Position numbers and translations under genes: made by a program. DNA of 64,000 bases from Platanthera guangdongensis (lineage: Eukaryota > Streptophyta > Magnoliopsida > Asparagales > Orchidaceae). Shown here piece after piece: positions 43,078 through 53,396 of this stretch; position 1 is the first letter of the stretch, and each line of letters begins with the position of its first letter. The notes under the pieces were generated by a model, which saw only the letters and a program-made list of their open reading frames with translations, was not told the origin of the DNA and searched no databases. The stretch is taken from assembly GCA_039583875.1 (NCBI GenBank), contig CM077150.1:177820375-177884374 (forward strand). Reading direction: 5' to 3'.

Positions 43078-43730
43078 TTACTTTCCTGCTGTTACTTATA
43101 CTTGCTAGTTTAGTGTAGCTCTTACTTAAATGCTGATTATGATGTTGTTACTCTTACATTACCTTGACACCTGCTTGCACTTCATTTACTTGCATACTTA
43201 TTATATACTATACTCTTGTTCCTTTTCTCCGCCCGGTGCCGAGGAGTCGTCGGGGGAGCGGATGTGAAATCACTTAGTCGTTTCGACTAATGGTTGCTAC
43301 GTCTTCCTTTTTAGGAGGTCACGCCGCAGGTAGAGCAGCCGCAGACTACGCAGCAGGACAGCCAGGCCAGGACGACAGGGCCTGATGTGACGGTGCCGTC
43401 AATACCGTCTGTTACAGATGTTAGTGTTTTTATTACTCTGATGTAGCCCGTTTGGGCAATGTTTAGCTGTACTCTGATATATTGTAGAAGCATGTTTTAG
43501 CTTCTCATTATTGATGTATTTGGACATTATAACTTAGTGTGGATTTTGACTTCTCTTGCTTATTTATTTGGTTGGGTTGGCATGATATATTGATATTGTT
43601 GTAGCCGGCGGAATAGGCGTCTTGTGGTACAGGTTAGCCCGTGTGCTAATGCTACCGCAAGGCGGCTGTTCCGGGCATAAGACTCCCCCTTCGTGCCGTG
43701 TTTTGGAATCCGGGGAGGAGGGGTCTTACA

Positions 43731-43945
43731 AATGGTATCAGTTTGCCACGATCCTCAACTACGAAGTCATTCAACAATGGTGCCACCCCCGTTTGGTTAG
43801 TCAGTTTGGGGACAAACTGACTTAGCGGAAGCAGTGGTGTGCCCATATGTAATTCACATTAAGTTTGTCCAACTTAGACCTTAAGTTTAGCCAACCTGAC
43901 CACAAATTTGTCGTGTACGTGTAGATTCCACTGCATGTTGAGCCG
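43731..43945 (+). other. Tekay III leader with primer-binding site
   Basis: TGGTATCAG at 43733-43741 is complementary to initiator tRNA-Met. The rest of the leader up to the gag ATG at 43946 has no ORF of note. Confidence 0.85.
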
Positions 43946-44412
43946 ATGGGGGGTACTCCTACCCCTCCCATACCCACTCAGTTCGAACAGTCTGAGTTGG
44001 GGCAGACGCTCACCGCCATTCTTGATGCTTTTAAGGCACAGCAGGCTCCGGTGCAACAACAGGCCCCGAGCTCCAACTGGCTGAGCACCTTCCGGCCTCT
44101 CTCCCCTCCCGTCTACCTTGGGACGGAGTCAGCCGTACGTACAGAGGAATGGCTAGACACGATACAGGAGTTGTTGGCCGGTATCTGTTGCCCAGCCAAC
44201 ATGGCAGTGACATTGGCAGTGTCCGTCTTGGACTTACATGCGAAGAGGTGGTGGAAGTCCCTCATGGGCTCTACCTTCCAAGGCCGGATCTACACAGAGA
44301 TAAGTTGGAGTGAATTCTCGGGTGTTTTCTTGGAGCACTTTATCCCTACATCGGCCCGAGATGAGCTTGAGCAGAGGTTCTTTCTACTAAAGCAGGGATC
44401 AAAGTCGGTCAC
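43946..44412 (+). pseudogene. Tekay III gag, first part
   Basis: Open from ATG 43946 (MGGTPTPPIPTQFEQSELGQ) through the gag blocks STFRPLSPPVYLGTES, WLDTIQELL, HAKRWWKSLMGS, FSGVFLEHFIPTSARDELEQ and FLLKQGSKSVTE. There it is cut by Sirevirus II (target GTCAC, 44408-44412). The next residues are encoded at 57724. This is the capsid region of a retrotransposon gag protein. Confidence 0.9.
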
Positions 44413-46564
44413 TGAAAGATATGGTACCTAAACACCTAGAGGGGGGTGAATAGGTGACCTAAACCTTTTTAAAACTTTGTTGGCAGCACAACAGTTATTC
44501 CACAGAATTCTACAGCTAACAGCAATTACAGAATATAAACAGTTAATCCACAGCACAGCAGACACACTAATTTATAGTGGTTACCCAATCTTTGGGTACA
44601 TCCACTTTCCCCCTTCGCCTATCTAGCAGTGTACTAGATTCGGCCAATCTTCTCCACTATCTCAGAACCCAACTAGGTTCCTACACCTCAGGCCCAAAGC
44701 CTTACACTCAGCCACCAAGGCCTACACTCAGCCACCCAGGCCTACACTCAGCCAATTAAGGCCTACACTCAGAGTTCTTCAACTCCTACACTCAGGCAAC
44801 CAAGCCCTACCCTTAGCCTTTATAATATAGGCTTACAATTCTCTCAGATCCAATGGATCCTACAAGTTAAAATAGAAATACAATAGCTAACTCTACAACT
44901 CAGAAAATAAGAGAGAAGTTGAGAGTTTCTTGAAGAGTTCTTGGAAGAACTCAGTTAGATCCAAACTGACTTAGCTTCCTTCAAAGCTTCTTGAGTTAGA
45001 ACTGAATTAGTCTGAATCTTCTGCAGTTGATCCTTGACCTCTGCTTCTTGAGATCCAGATGATTCTGAATCCTTCTTCTCAGCCTTAGTTCCAAAGACTG
45101 AATTCTTGATTGGAGCTCTCTCTCTCCAACTTCTTAGATCTGCAGTTGGACTGTCAGATCTTCTTGTGTTGATCCTCTGTATATCACTTTCCTGATTACT
45201 TGAAGAATCTGATCAACCACTTTAAGTATTCTTGACAACTACTTGTAACAACAACAATCAATCCGTTTCTGTAAACTATAGGTGCCTATTTATAGGCTTC
45301 CTTCATGGTAACCGGCTGGTCCGTTCATAACAGACTTCTGATTTCGCTGACAGTTGCTGTAGACCGGCTGGATCGGCAGCTGTCATGTCAACCAGTCACT
45401 TCTTGAAATTCTCTAACTGTCAGATAGTGTCGAGACTTTCTGTTCTTAAGTGTCGACACTTATAGACCAAGTGTCAACACATGTTGTGTAAGTGTCGACA
45501 CAAGTCTACAAGGTGTCGACACAATTCCTTGTATGTCTCGACACAGATACTTCTTCAAGTGTCGATATTGAAATTAAGTGTCGACACAAGTACTTGATCT
45601 TCATTCTTTAACTGTATTCTTCTAAGTGTCGACACATCTCCTTTGTGTCGACACATCTTTATGTGTTGAAACTGTCAAGTGTCGACACTGCTTCTTGGTG
45701 TCGACACAAGTCTTCAATTTTATTTCTTCAGCTGAGTGTCGACACATTCCCTTAGTGTCGACACTTGTACTTAGAATATTTTGTAAACTTTTCTGATTTT
45801 TGCTAAGTGTGGACACAGCTCCTTGTGTCGACACTTTCTTCAAGTGTAGACTCTTTAACTAAGTGTCGACACATTGTGCTGGGTGTCGACACTTTCTTCA
45901 AGTGTTGACTCTTCAACTAAGTGTCGACACATTGTGCTGGGTGTCGACACTTTCTTCAAGTGTTGACTCTTCTGCCTAGTGTCGACACATTGTGTTGAGT
46001 GTCGACACTTGCTTCAATTACTGATTCTTCTGTTTGTGTGTCGACACATTGTGCTGAGTGTCGACACATTCTTCATATGTTGACTCTGCTGATTGAGTGT
46101 CGACACATTGTGTTGAGTGTCGACACTTGTCCTTAGTCTCTGCAGAATTTTGCTGAGTGTTGACACAACTCCAAGTGTCGACACTTTCTGATGTAGACTC
46201 AGCTCTTCTAGGTGTCGACACTTCTGCTAAGTGTCGACACAGCTTTTCTGCATACTTCTTCACTGAGTGTCGACACAGCTCCAAGTGTCGACACTTTCTG
46301 TCTGGTGTCGACTCTTCATCCCAGGTGTCGACACAATGACTCCAAGTGTCGACACTGCTTGTCTGGGTGTCGACACAAGCTTTCTCAAGTGTCGACACTT
46401 TCCCTCTGGGTGTCGACACATGGACTTAGAAACTTTTAGCTTCAGTCTAGTGAATACCTATCCTGCACAAGTAACTCAAACAAACATCAAATACATTATG
46501 ATGTATATCATTGAGTTAGGTGAGGCTTCTTCAAATCAGGTACATTTGACCAATGTACCCAACA
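44413..46564 (-). repeat. Sirevirus II 3' LTR
   Basis: 2152 bp. G tract within CACCTA/TAGGTG arms at about 44430-44460, degenerate CCTACACTCAG repeats at about 44670-44810, TATA (minus CTATAAATAGG) near 45285-45296, GTGTCGACAC cluster at about 45425-46430. Several palindromes here carry C-to-T or G-to-A changes relative to the 5' LTR. Confidence 0.95.
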
Positions 46565-46863
46565 ATCTCCCCCTATTTGGAGAAGTCATAACCCTTAGTC
46601 AATGATATACACCACTCAAAATTAAAAATTAGAGAATGATGTAAAGCAGGTATATATCAACAGAGTAAACTTAAACATGTAATAAAGCACACATGTATAC
46701 TCATTCAGCATTACAGAACAAACAAGAATTAGACACATTCTACTGAACAATCATGAAATATATTTATCAAAAACTGTTCAAACATTGTGTTTAATACATT
46801 GTCAATGATTTACAAAAATGTTCAGATGTAACAGATTACAACATTTTCCAGTCTAATCTTAGT
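46565..46863 (-). other. Sirevirus II polypurine tract and 3' untranslated stretch
   Basis: Minus CAAATAGGGGGAGAT abuts the LTR (46565-46579). The rest is A/T-rich and non-coding. Confidence 0.8.
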
Positions 46864-49710
46864 CTAATTCTGATCAGGTTCTTTTATAACTATGCCTTTC
46901 CCAGCTTGCACTTTGGCTTTTACAGCAGCAGCAGCAGGCTCAGTATCAGCAATCTTCTTTCCTTTGGAGTCCTTCTTCTTTAGTTCTTCAGCCTTGATTT
47001 TCTGCCTCTCAAAATAATGATAGGGCTTAGGAAAGTACTTGCTAGGCTCCACAGCTGTAGGAGGTAGCTTTCCTAACTTAGCCTTCCTTCTATACTGGAC
47101 AATGGCTTCCTGCCTGCTCTCATGCTTCCTCCATTCTGCTTCTGAGAACCACTTGTTCCTCTCATGTGCATTGTCCTTGGCTGCTTTCCAGGCTGTGAGA
47201 ATGATGTTTCTAGAAGTAGGGCTCCACTGTTCAAAATCTGGTTTTTGCTCAGCCAGTTCCCTGAACTTCTTCTTTGACAGCCTTGTCTCTTCTTCTTTGT
47301 CCATAGCCTCTTGCATAGCTGCTGTAATAGGTTGAGTAACTTTTTCTAAATGGACATTGTCCTTGCCCCCAGATGGGCTATACATAGTGCTCACCTCTGC
47401 ATGAATCATTTCAAAATCTGGAGGTGGATAAATGACTTGAGCTACTTCTTGTGGCTCACCTCCAAAATAGGCAGGGTTCAGTCCAGATTCAGCAACTTCA
47501 TTGTCATCACACAGGGGAGGATATCCAAGTGTAGCCCTGATTGAATTTGAAATCCATTTTGCATGCTCAGAACTGGCCTTGACTAACACTCTCTCCCCCT
47601 TTATGACTTCTTGGGCTACATGGTCTCTTACATCATCCTTCTGGAACCTGATTTGGCTGTCCAAGTATCCTGATTCCATCCTTAAAATAAGGTCTAAGCT
47701 TTGTAAGCTGTTCAGAAATGACCTTCTGTGAATCCTTAATGGCAGTTTTGACAGCAGCAATTTCATCTTGAAAAGCTTTATCAAATTCAGCCTTTGCAGC
47801 ATCAGTAGATGTAGATGGTTCAGCAGACTTATTCTTTAATTCAGTTACTATAGCATTGTGGGAGGCAGTTAAATTGTCATTCATTCTTAATTGATTCTCC
47901 AGCACATAGCCTTGCTTCAGTGCTATATCATCTACTTGAGTTTTGATCTTTTCCTGATGAGTTGCCAGAAATACTACAGCATTGCCACCCTTGTAGAAAC
48001 ATTCAGTCATTTCTTTCTTGTTCTGGTTCATCTCAAACCTGATTGACTTGATATCTTGAGCTAAATCAAACTGTAAAGACTTGTGGCCTTCATCAATATA
48101 TGTCTCTATAGCCCTCCTGTGCTCATCCAGCTTAACTTGCATTGCCACCATTAACCCACTGTAATCAGTTGATGGAGCTTGTTGGACTAAGGAGTGTTGA
48201 GCAACAGTTTGTAGAGCCTTCTTGTAGCTCTGACTCCTTCTTTTGAATACAAAGAATTTCTTCTTTTTAGCTTGTTCAGTCTCATCATCCTCAGACTCTG
48301 AAGTACTTGCTATATTCACCCTATCCTTAGGGCTTGAGGGTTTGTCAGTCTGCACACCAGGTGCTTGCTCAGTTTCTAGCCTAATAGGCTCTTCCACAAC
48401 TTCCATGTTCTCCCCCTCAGCAGCAGCACCCTTCTCTTCAGCAGCAGCAACTTTATCCATGTCAAAGTCCTCTTGATCTAAATTAAGAAATAGATCTTCC
48501 ATTGTGTATTCAGCTGGAGACTGTGCAGGAGAAGTACTGGGTTCATCAACTACTTTATCAGGAACAACTTCTTGTACTACTGATGTGTCTTGGAGAACAA
48601 CATCTGGTACTTGATTTGCTTGCTGAGTTTGCTGATGGACATCAGACAAATCAGAATCTATTATAGAAAAATCTAAAGTATTGAGGTCAGAAAGTACCTC
48701 TTGGATAATGAGAGTAGCTTGCTCACTCTCCAGTGTAGAGGGTTGTTCTACAGCTGGAGGCTCCCCCTGTCTTGAATCCTTATTCATGGGGCTAGCTGTA
48801 GGCAGCTCCCCCTGGATTTCTGCTGGCTCTTGAGGAGCAGGTGACTTCTCTGCAGCCACATCTATTGGACTATCAGGTGTGAAAACAACCTGTTCTTCAC
48901 TACCTGAGCTGCTGGAGGACTCCTGAGTCACAGCAGCTATCTTCCTCTTCTTCTTTGGAGGGGAATCCTTCTTTGAAACCTTGCTTCTCTGGAGTAGGAA
49001 CTTCCTTAGACAACACTCTTTCCCATCTTGAAAGGATCCTCATATCCATTCTTCTCATATGATTGATTTTAGTACCAGCAGCATTGCTCATTACCTCTGG
49101 TATTGTACCAGCCAGGTAGAGACTTAGTATCCTGCCCAGATTGGGCTTCTTTAGACTTTCCTTAACTTTCTCAAACACAACCATTGACCAGTCTGTTTTA
49201 AGGTTGAAAATGATTCTGGTCATAACACTGAACATGGAGGCTGACACCCTGTCATGCCCTCCAGTCTTACTGAGTATTACTTTACCCACAATTTCTGACA
49301 AGAATTTTCCTTGAGTATTCATTCCTCTCCTGTTGAATACTGATCCTATCTTTAGCTTAGGATCTAGTCCACACCAGGTAAGTGCTTCCCTGGTCTTAGA
49401 TGTTGTCACTTCCTCTTCTTCCTGAACTTTAGGTAGCTGAAGTACCTTTCTCAGAGATTTGGGTGTAAATCTTGACCTTGGTGCCATGCACCCTTGATTT
49501 GATTCTGTAGCCTGAGTCATCTACAGACGCTCCCGTTAGGAATTCAAGAACTTCCTTCTTCCATATTTTTGTTGGTTCTGAAACCAAATACTCCAATCCT
49601 GAATCGGTGACTAGGGTTACCACCGATTTGATTTCTTGATCGCCATCGTCAAAAGCACCTCGCACGAGCTCATAGCCTTCGTTAACATTCTCCCCGAGCT
49701 TGGGAGCCAT
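46864..49710 (-). pseudogene. Extra ORF downstream of pol, Sirevirus II
   Basis: About 948 codons from ATG 49710 (MAPKLGENVNEGYELV) to the stop at 46864 (ends GIVIKEPDQN). Three frameshifts near 49470, 48960 and 47680 split it into four overlapping frames. Otherwise it is collinear with 24302-27045. Same architecture: N-terminal region (LTWCGLDPKLKIGSVF, INHMRRMDMRILSRW), acidic middle, basic AKKKKFFVFKRRSQSYKK, helical segment (AQDIKSIRFEMNQNKKEM), and a Lys-rich C-terminus after FEQWSPTSRNIILTAWKAAK. No protease, polymerase or membrane feature is visible and I do not recognise the family. Its own TATA and palindromes precede it. Confidence 0.82.
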
Positions 49711-50190
49711 TAGGGTTTAGAGATTTAGTCTTGAGGAAAGAGAAATGTCGACACAGTAGTTTGGTCTCGAAACTCTGAAAGCGTGTCGACACACAAAGAC
49801 AGAATCCTATTTATACCTTTCTGGTTTGAAGACGAACAGGCGGGATGGATTACTAAAGATGTGTCGACACTGGCAATAAGTGTCGACACTGACTTATAAT
49901 GTCTCGACACTCATGTGTCGACACAAGTTTAGTCAACAGATTTTATGTGTCGACACTTGGTTAAGTGTCGACACCACTCTACTCGACATGTAGTCGAGAC
50001 TTTACTTAGAAAATTCTGAGTAAAAACTTAAGTGTCGACACCTTATTGAATGTGTCGACACCAACTCGACATGTGTCGACACTAACATTCTGAAGTGTCG
50101 ACACCAACTTCCTAGATGTGTCGACACCATTTTCCTGAAGTGTCGACACTTTTATTCTGTGTCGACATAGACTTGTCTATGTGTCGACAC
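49711..50190 (-). promoter_or_regulatory. Candidate internal promoter of the extra ORF, Sirevirus II
   Basis: Follows the pol stop (50224). GTGTCGACAC palindromes lie at about 49860-50190 and again at 49745 and 49785. The TATA box (minus TATAAATA, 49808-49815) in GGTATAAATAGG is about 100 bases before ATG 49710, which follows AAACCCTA. It is the same layout as 27046-27535, although flanking bases have diverged. Confidence 0.62.
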
Positions 50191-50223
50191 CTTTTTACTT
50201 AGCCAATTTTTAGTTCTGTAAAC

Positions 50224-53200
50224 TTAGTCTAAGTTTATCATACCTAGTTCAATTTTGAACCTATTGAACTTAGCTTCTTCTAAGGGCTTAGTAAACATAT
50301 CAGCTATCTGATTATCAGTTTTAACATATTCAAGTGCAATATCATTTCTTTCTACATGCTCCCTAAGAAAGTGATATTTAATCTCAATATGTTTAGTTCT
50401 ACTATGTGATACAGGATTGTTAGCTATTGAAATAGCACTTGTAGAATCACAGTAAAGTGGAGTTCTACTTACCTGAAATCCATAGTCTTCTAGCTGATGT
50501 TGAATCCACAGAAGTTGAGCACAGCAACTTCCTGCAGCTACATATTCTGACTCAGCTGTGGAGATAGCCACACTAGTCTGCTTTTTGCTGCTCCATGAAA
50601 TGAGTCTTCCACCTAGGAATTGACAGGATCCAGTAGTGCTCTTTCTATCTTCTTTGCATCCTGCAAAGTCTGCATCTGAATAGCCTGTTAGATCAAAATC
50701 TCCATTCCTAGGGTACCAGAGGCCTAGATAAGGTGTGCCCTTTAGATATCTCAAGATTCTCTTGACTGCAGTCAAGTGAGACTCTTTAGGGCAGGCTTGA
50801 TACCTGGCACAAACACATGTAGCATACATAATGTCAGGCCTACTTGCAGTCAAGTATAGTAGGGAGCCAACTATCCCTCTATACAAGGTTTCATCTACAG
50901 GTTTCCCTGCATCATCCTTGCTCAGAGACATACTTGACCCCATAGGAGTCTTCATGGTACTGGATGAATCCATACCATACTTCCTTATGAGTTCTAGGGT
51001 GAACTTAGACTGACATATGGATAGACCACTTCCAGTCTGTTTAACTTGGAGACCCAAGAAAAACTTTAGTTCTCCCATACTACTCATCTCAAATTGACTT
51101 TGCATAAGCTTTGCAAACTTTTTGCAAAGGCTACTTTCAGTAGACCCAAATATAATGTCATCTACATATATTTGGACAAGTATGACTTTGCCTCTAGATT
51201 CCCTAAGGAATAGAGTCTTATCTATTTTCCCCCTTGAGAACTTGTTCTCAATGAGGAAACTAGATAGGGTTTCATACCAAGCTCTAGGTGCTTGTTTTAA
51301 CCCATATAATGCTTTCCTAAGTCTATAGACATAATGAGGTAAAGTTGGATCAACAAAACCTGCAGGCTGCTCCACATAGACTTCTTCTTTCAAATTACCA
51401 TTTAGGAATGCTGACTTCACATCCATTTGGTATACCTTGAATCCTTGATAGGTTGCATAGGCCAAGAACATCCTTATGGCCTCCAGTCTGGCTACTGGGG
51501 CAAAGGTTTGATCAAAATCAATACCTTCTTCTTGCCTATATCCTTTTGCAACCAGTCTTGCTTTATTCTTTATGATGACCCTTGTTCATCTAACTTATTT
51601 CTGTAGATCCACTTTGTTCCTATCACATTGTGATCTTTAGGTTTAGGAACCAGGTCCCAAACCTTGCACCTTTTGAACTGATTAAGCTCTTCCTGCATTG
51701 CTTCAGTCCACTGTGGATCTTGTATAGCTTCTTCAAATTTCTTTGGTTCTATTTGAGACAGAAAACTTGAATATACTACAGCATTCTGATTTCTGCTCCT
51801 TGTCTGAACACCTTGTCTTGGATCTCCAATTATCAGCTCTACTGGATGATCTCTTAGATGCCTGTTGGCTGGAGGCATCCTTACTTCTGGTTGAACTTCT
51901 TCAGCATCTTCATCAAACTGAGTTCCTTGTACTTCTTCAGCTCCTTGTACATGTAGTTCTCCCCCTGGACATAAGCCATCTCCTTCTACTTGCTGTCTTG
52001 CAGCAGGTACATCTTCTATGGTTAGCTTGTCCATCTTCTTAGTAAGACCTGTGGGGCTGCATACATTGCTAGACAACTCATTGTTAATTAGTTTTGTCTC
52101 ATCAAAAACTACATGCACAGACTCCTCTACAACTTGTGTAGTCAAGTTGTAGACTCTATAAGCCTTACTATTATTGCTGTACCCAACAAACACTCCCTCT
52201 TGGGACTTGGCAGCAAACTTAGTTAGGTAAGACTTTCCATTGTTAAGTATGAAGCATTTGCAACCAAAAATCCTGAAATAGGATAGATTTGGTTTCCTGC
52301 CTTTCACAACTTCATAGGGGGTCTTGTTTAACCTTTTAGTGATGGTAGCCCTATTTATCACATGGCATGCAGTGTTAACTGCTTCAGCCCAGAAATACTC
52401 AGGCAGTGATGTATCACTAAGTAGGGTTCTACCAGCCTCTATCAAGGTTCTATTCTTCCTCTCAGCAATGCCATTTTGCTGAGGTGTTCTAGGTGAAGAG
52501 AATTCTTGAAATATCCCAAAGTCTTCACACAGTTTTGTCATGCTTTCAGATTGAAACTCAGTACCATGGTCACTTCTAATTCTGACCACTGTACAGTTCA
52601 ATTCATTCTGAATTTGCTTAACAAAGCTATAGAAGACACTAGGTGTTTCAGATTTCTGCCTTAAGAAGAACACCCAGGAAAACCTTGAGTAGTCATCAAC
52701 AACTACAAAGGTATAGACCTTCCTACCTAAGCTGTGAACTGGCATTGGACCAAATAGATCCATATGCAAGAGGTATAAACACCTCACAGCATCTTTGTTG
52801 TCTAAGCTTCTAAAGGTGGATTTGGTCTGCTTGCCCTTTTGACAAGCTGAGCAAATGCCATCTTTGACACACTTAACTTGAGGACCATTCCTCACTAACT
52901 CTTTGCTAAAGAGTTTGCTAATAGTCTTGTAGTTAAGATGAGCTAGCCTCTTGTGCCACTTGACACAATGAGAGATTGTCTCATCAGCTACAAGACAGAC
53001 AGGAGAACCATTGTTCTCAATCATAATGTCTAAGCAGTAGACATTCCTCTTTCTATATCCTGTCAAAATGATCTCTTGATCACTTGACCTCTTGATATGA
53101 CAACCATTTTTAACAAATGAGATGTCATACCCTACATCACTTAACTGACTTATACTAATGAGGTTGTGTTTCAACCCTTTAACATAAGCCACTTGAGTAA

Positions 53201-53390
53201 TGGTAACAAGGTTTGAAGAGATGTTACCAAACCCTTTGATGATTCCTTTTTCAGAACCACCAAAGGTCACTTTAGGACCATTTTTGATTGGAATGTAGTC
53301 CTTCAGTAGTCCCCTTGTTCCAGTCATATGTCTGGAACATCCACTATCCAAGTACCATGTTGGGGTATGGCCACTTGGATTCACCTGCAA
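50224..53390 (-). pseudogene. Sirevirus II pol (one frameshift)
   Basis: Two long frames. 53390-51570 has protease (WYLDSGCSRHMTG), integrase zinc finger (HKRLAHL ... CSACQKGK), the DDE core (HMDLFGPM, IRSDHGTEFQSE, TPQQNGIAERKNRTLIE), a linker and the RT start (VWDLVPKPKDHNVIGTKW). 51471-50224 has RT with [12 protein letters not shown] and the catalytic [11 protein letters not shown], then RNase H ([40 protein letters not shown]). A one-base loss near 51575 breaks RT; no other disruption is visible. pol is in the same frame as gag, separated only by TAA. Confidence 0.93.
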
Positions 53391-53396
53391 AACAAA

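Larger units (their letters stand above)
40405..43730 (+). repeat. Tekay III 5' LTR
   Basis: 3326 bp. U3 contains an array of about 95-bp units with CpG palindromes (40535-41100). TATAAAAGG at 41107-41115 is followed by AAACCCTAG. The transcribed part includes a repeated stem-loop (42396-42704) and two perfect hairpins (42977-43077). The partner LTR is not in the window, so the left end is set by TGTAATGTCCC and the right by the PBS. Confidence 0.8.

Noticed and set aside
46864..49710. Calling the extra ORF an envelope protein
   Set aside because: The position fits Sirevirus env-like genes, but no signal peptide, membrane segment or fusion-like region is visible.
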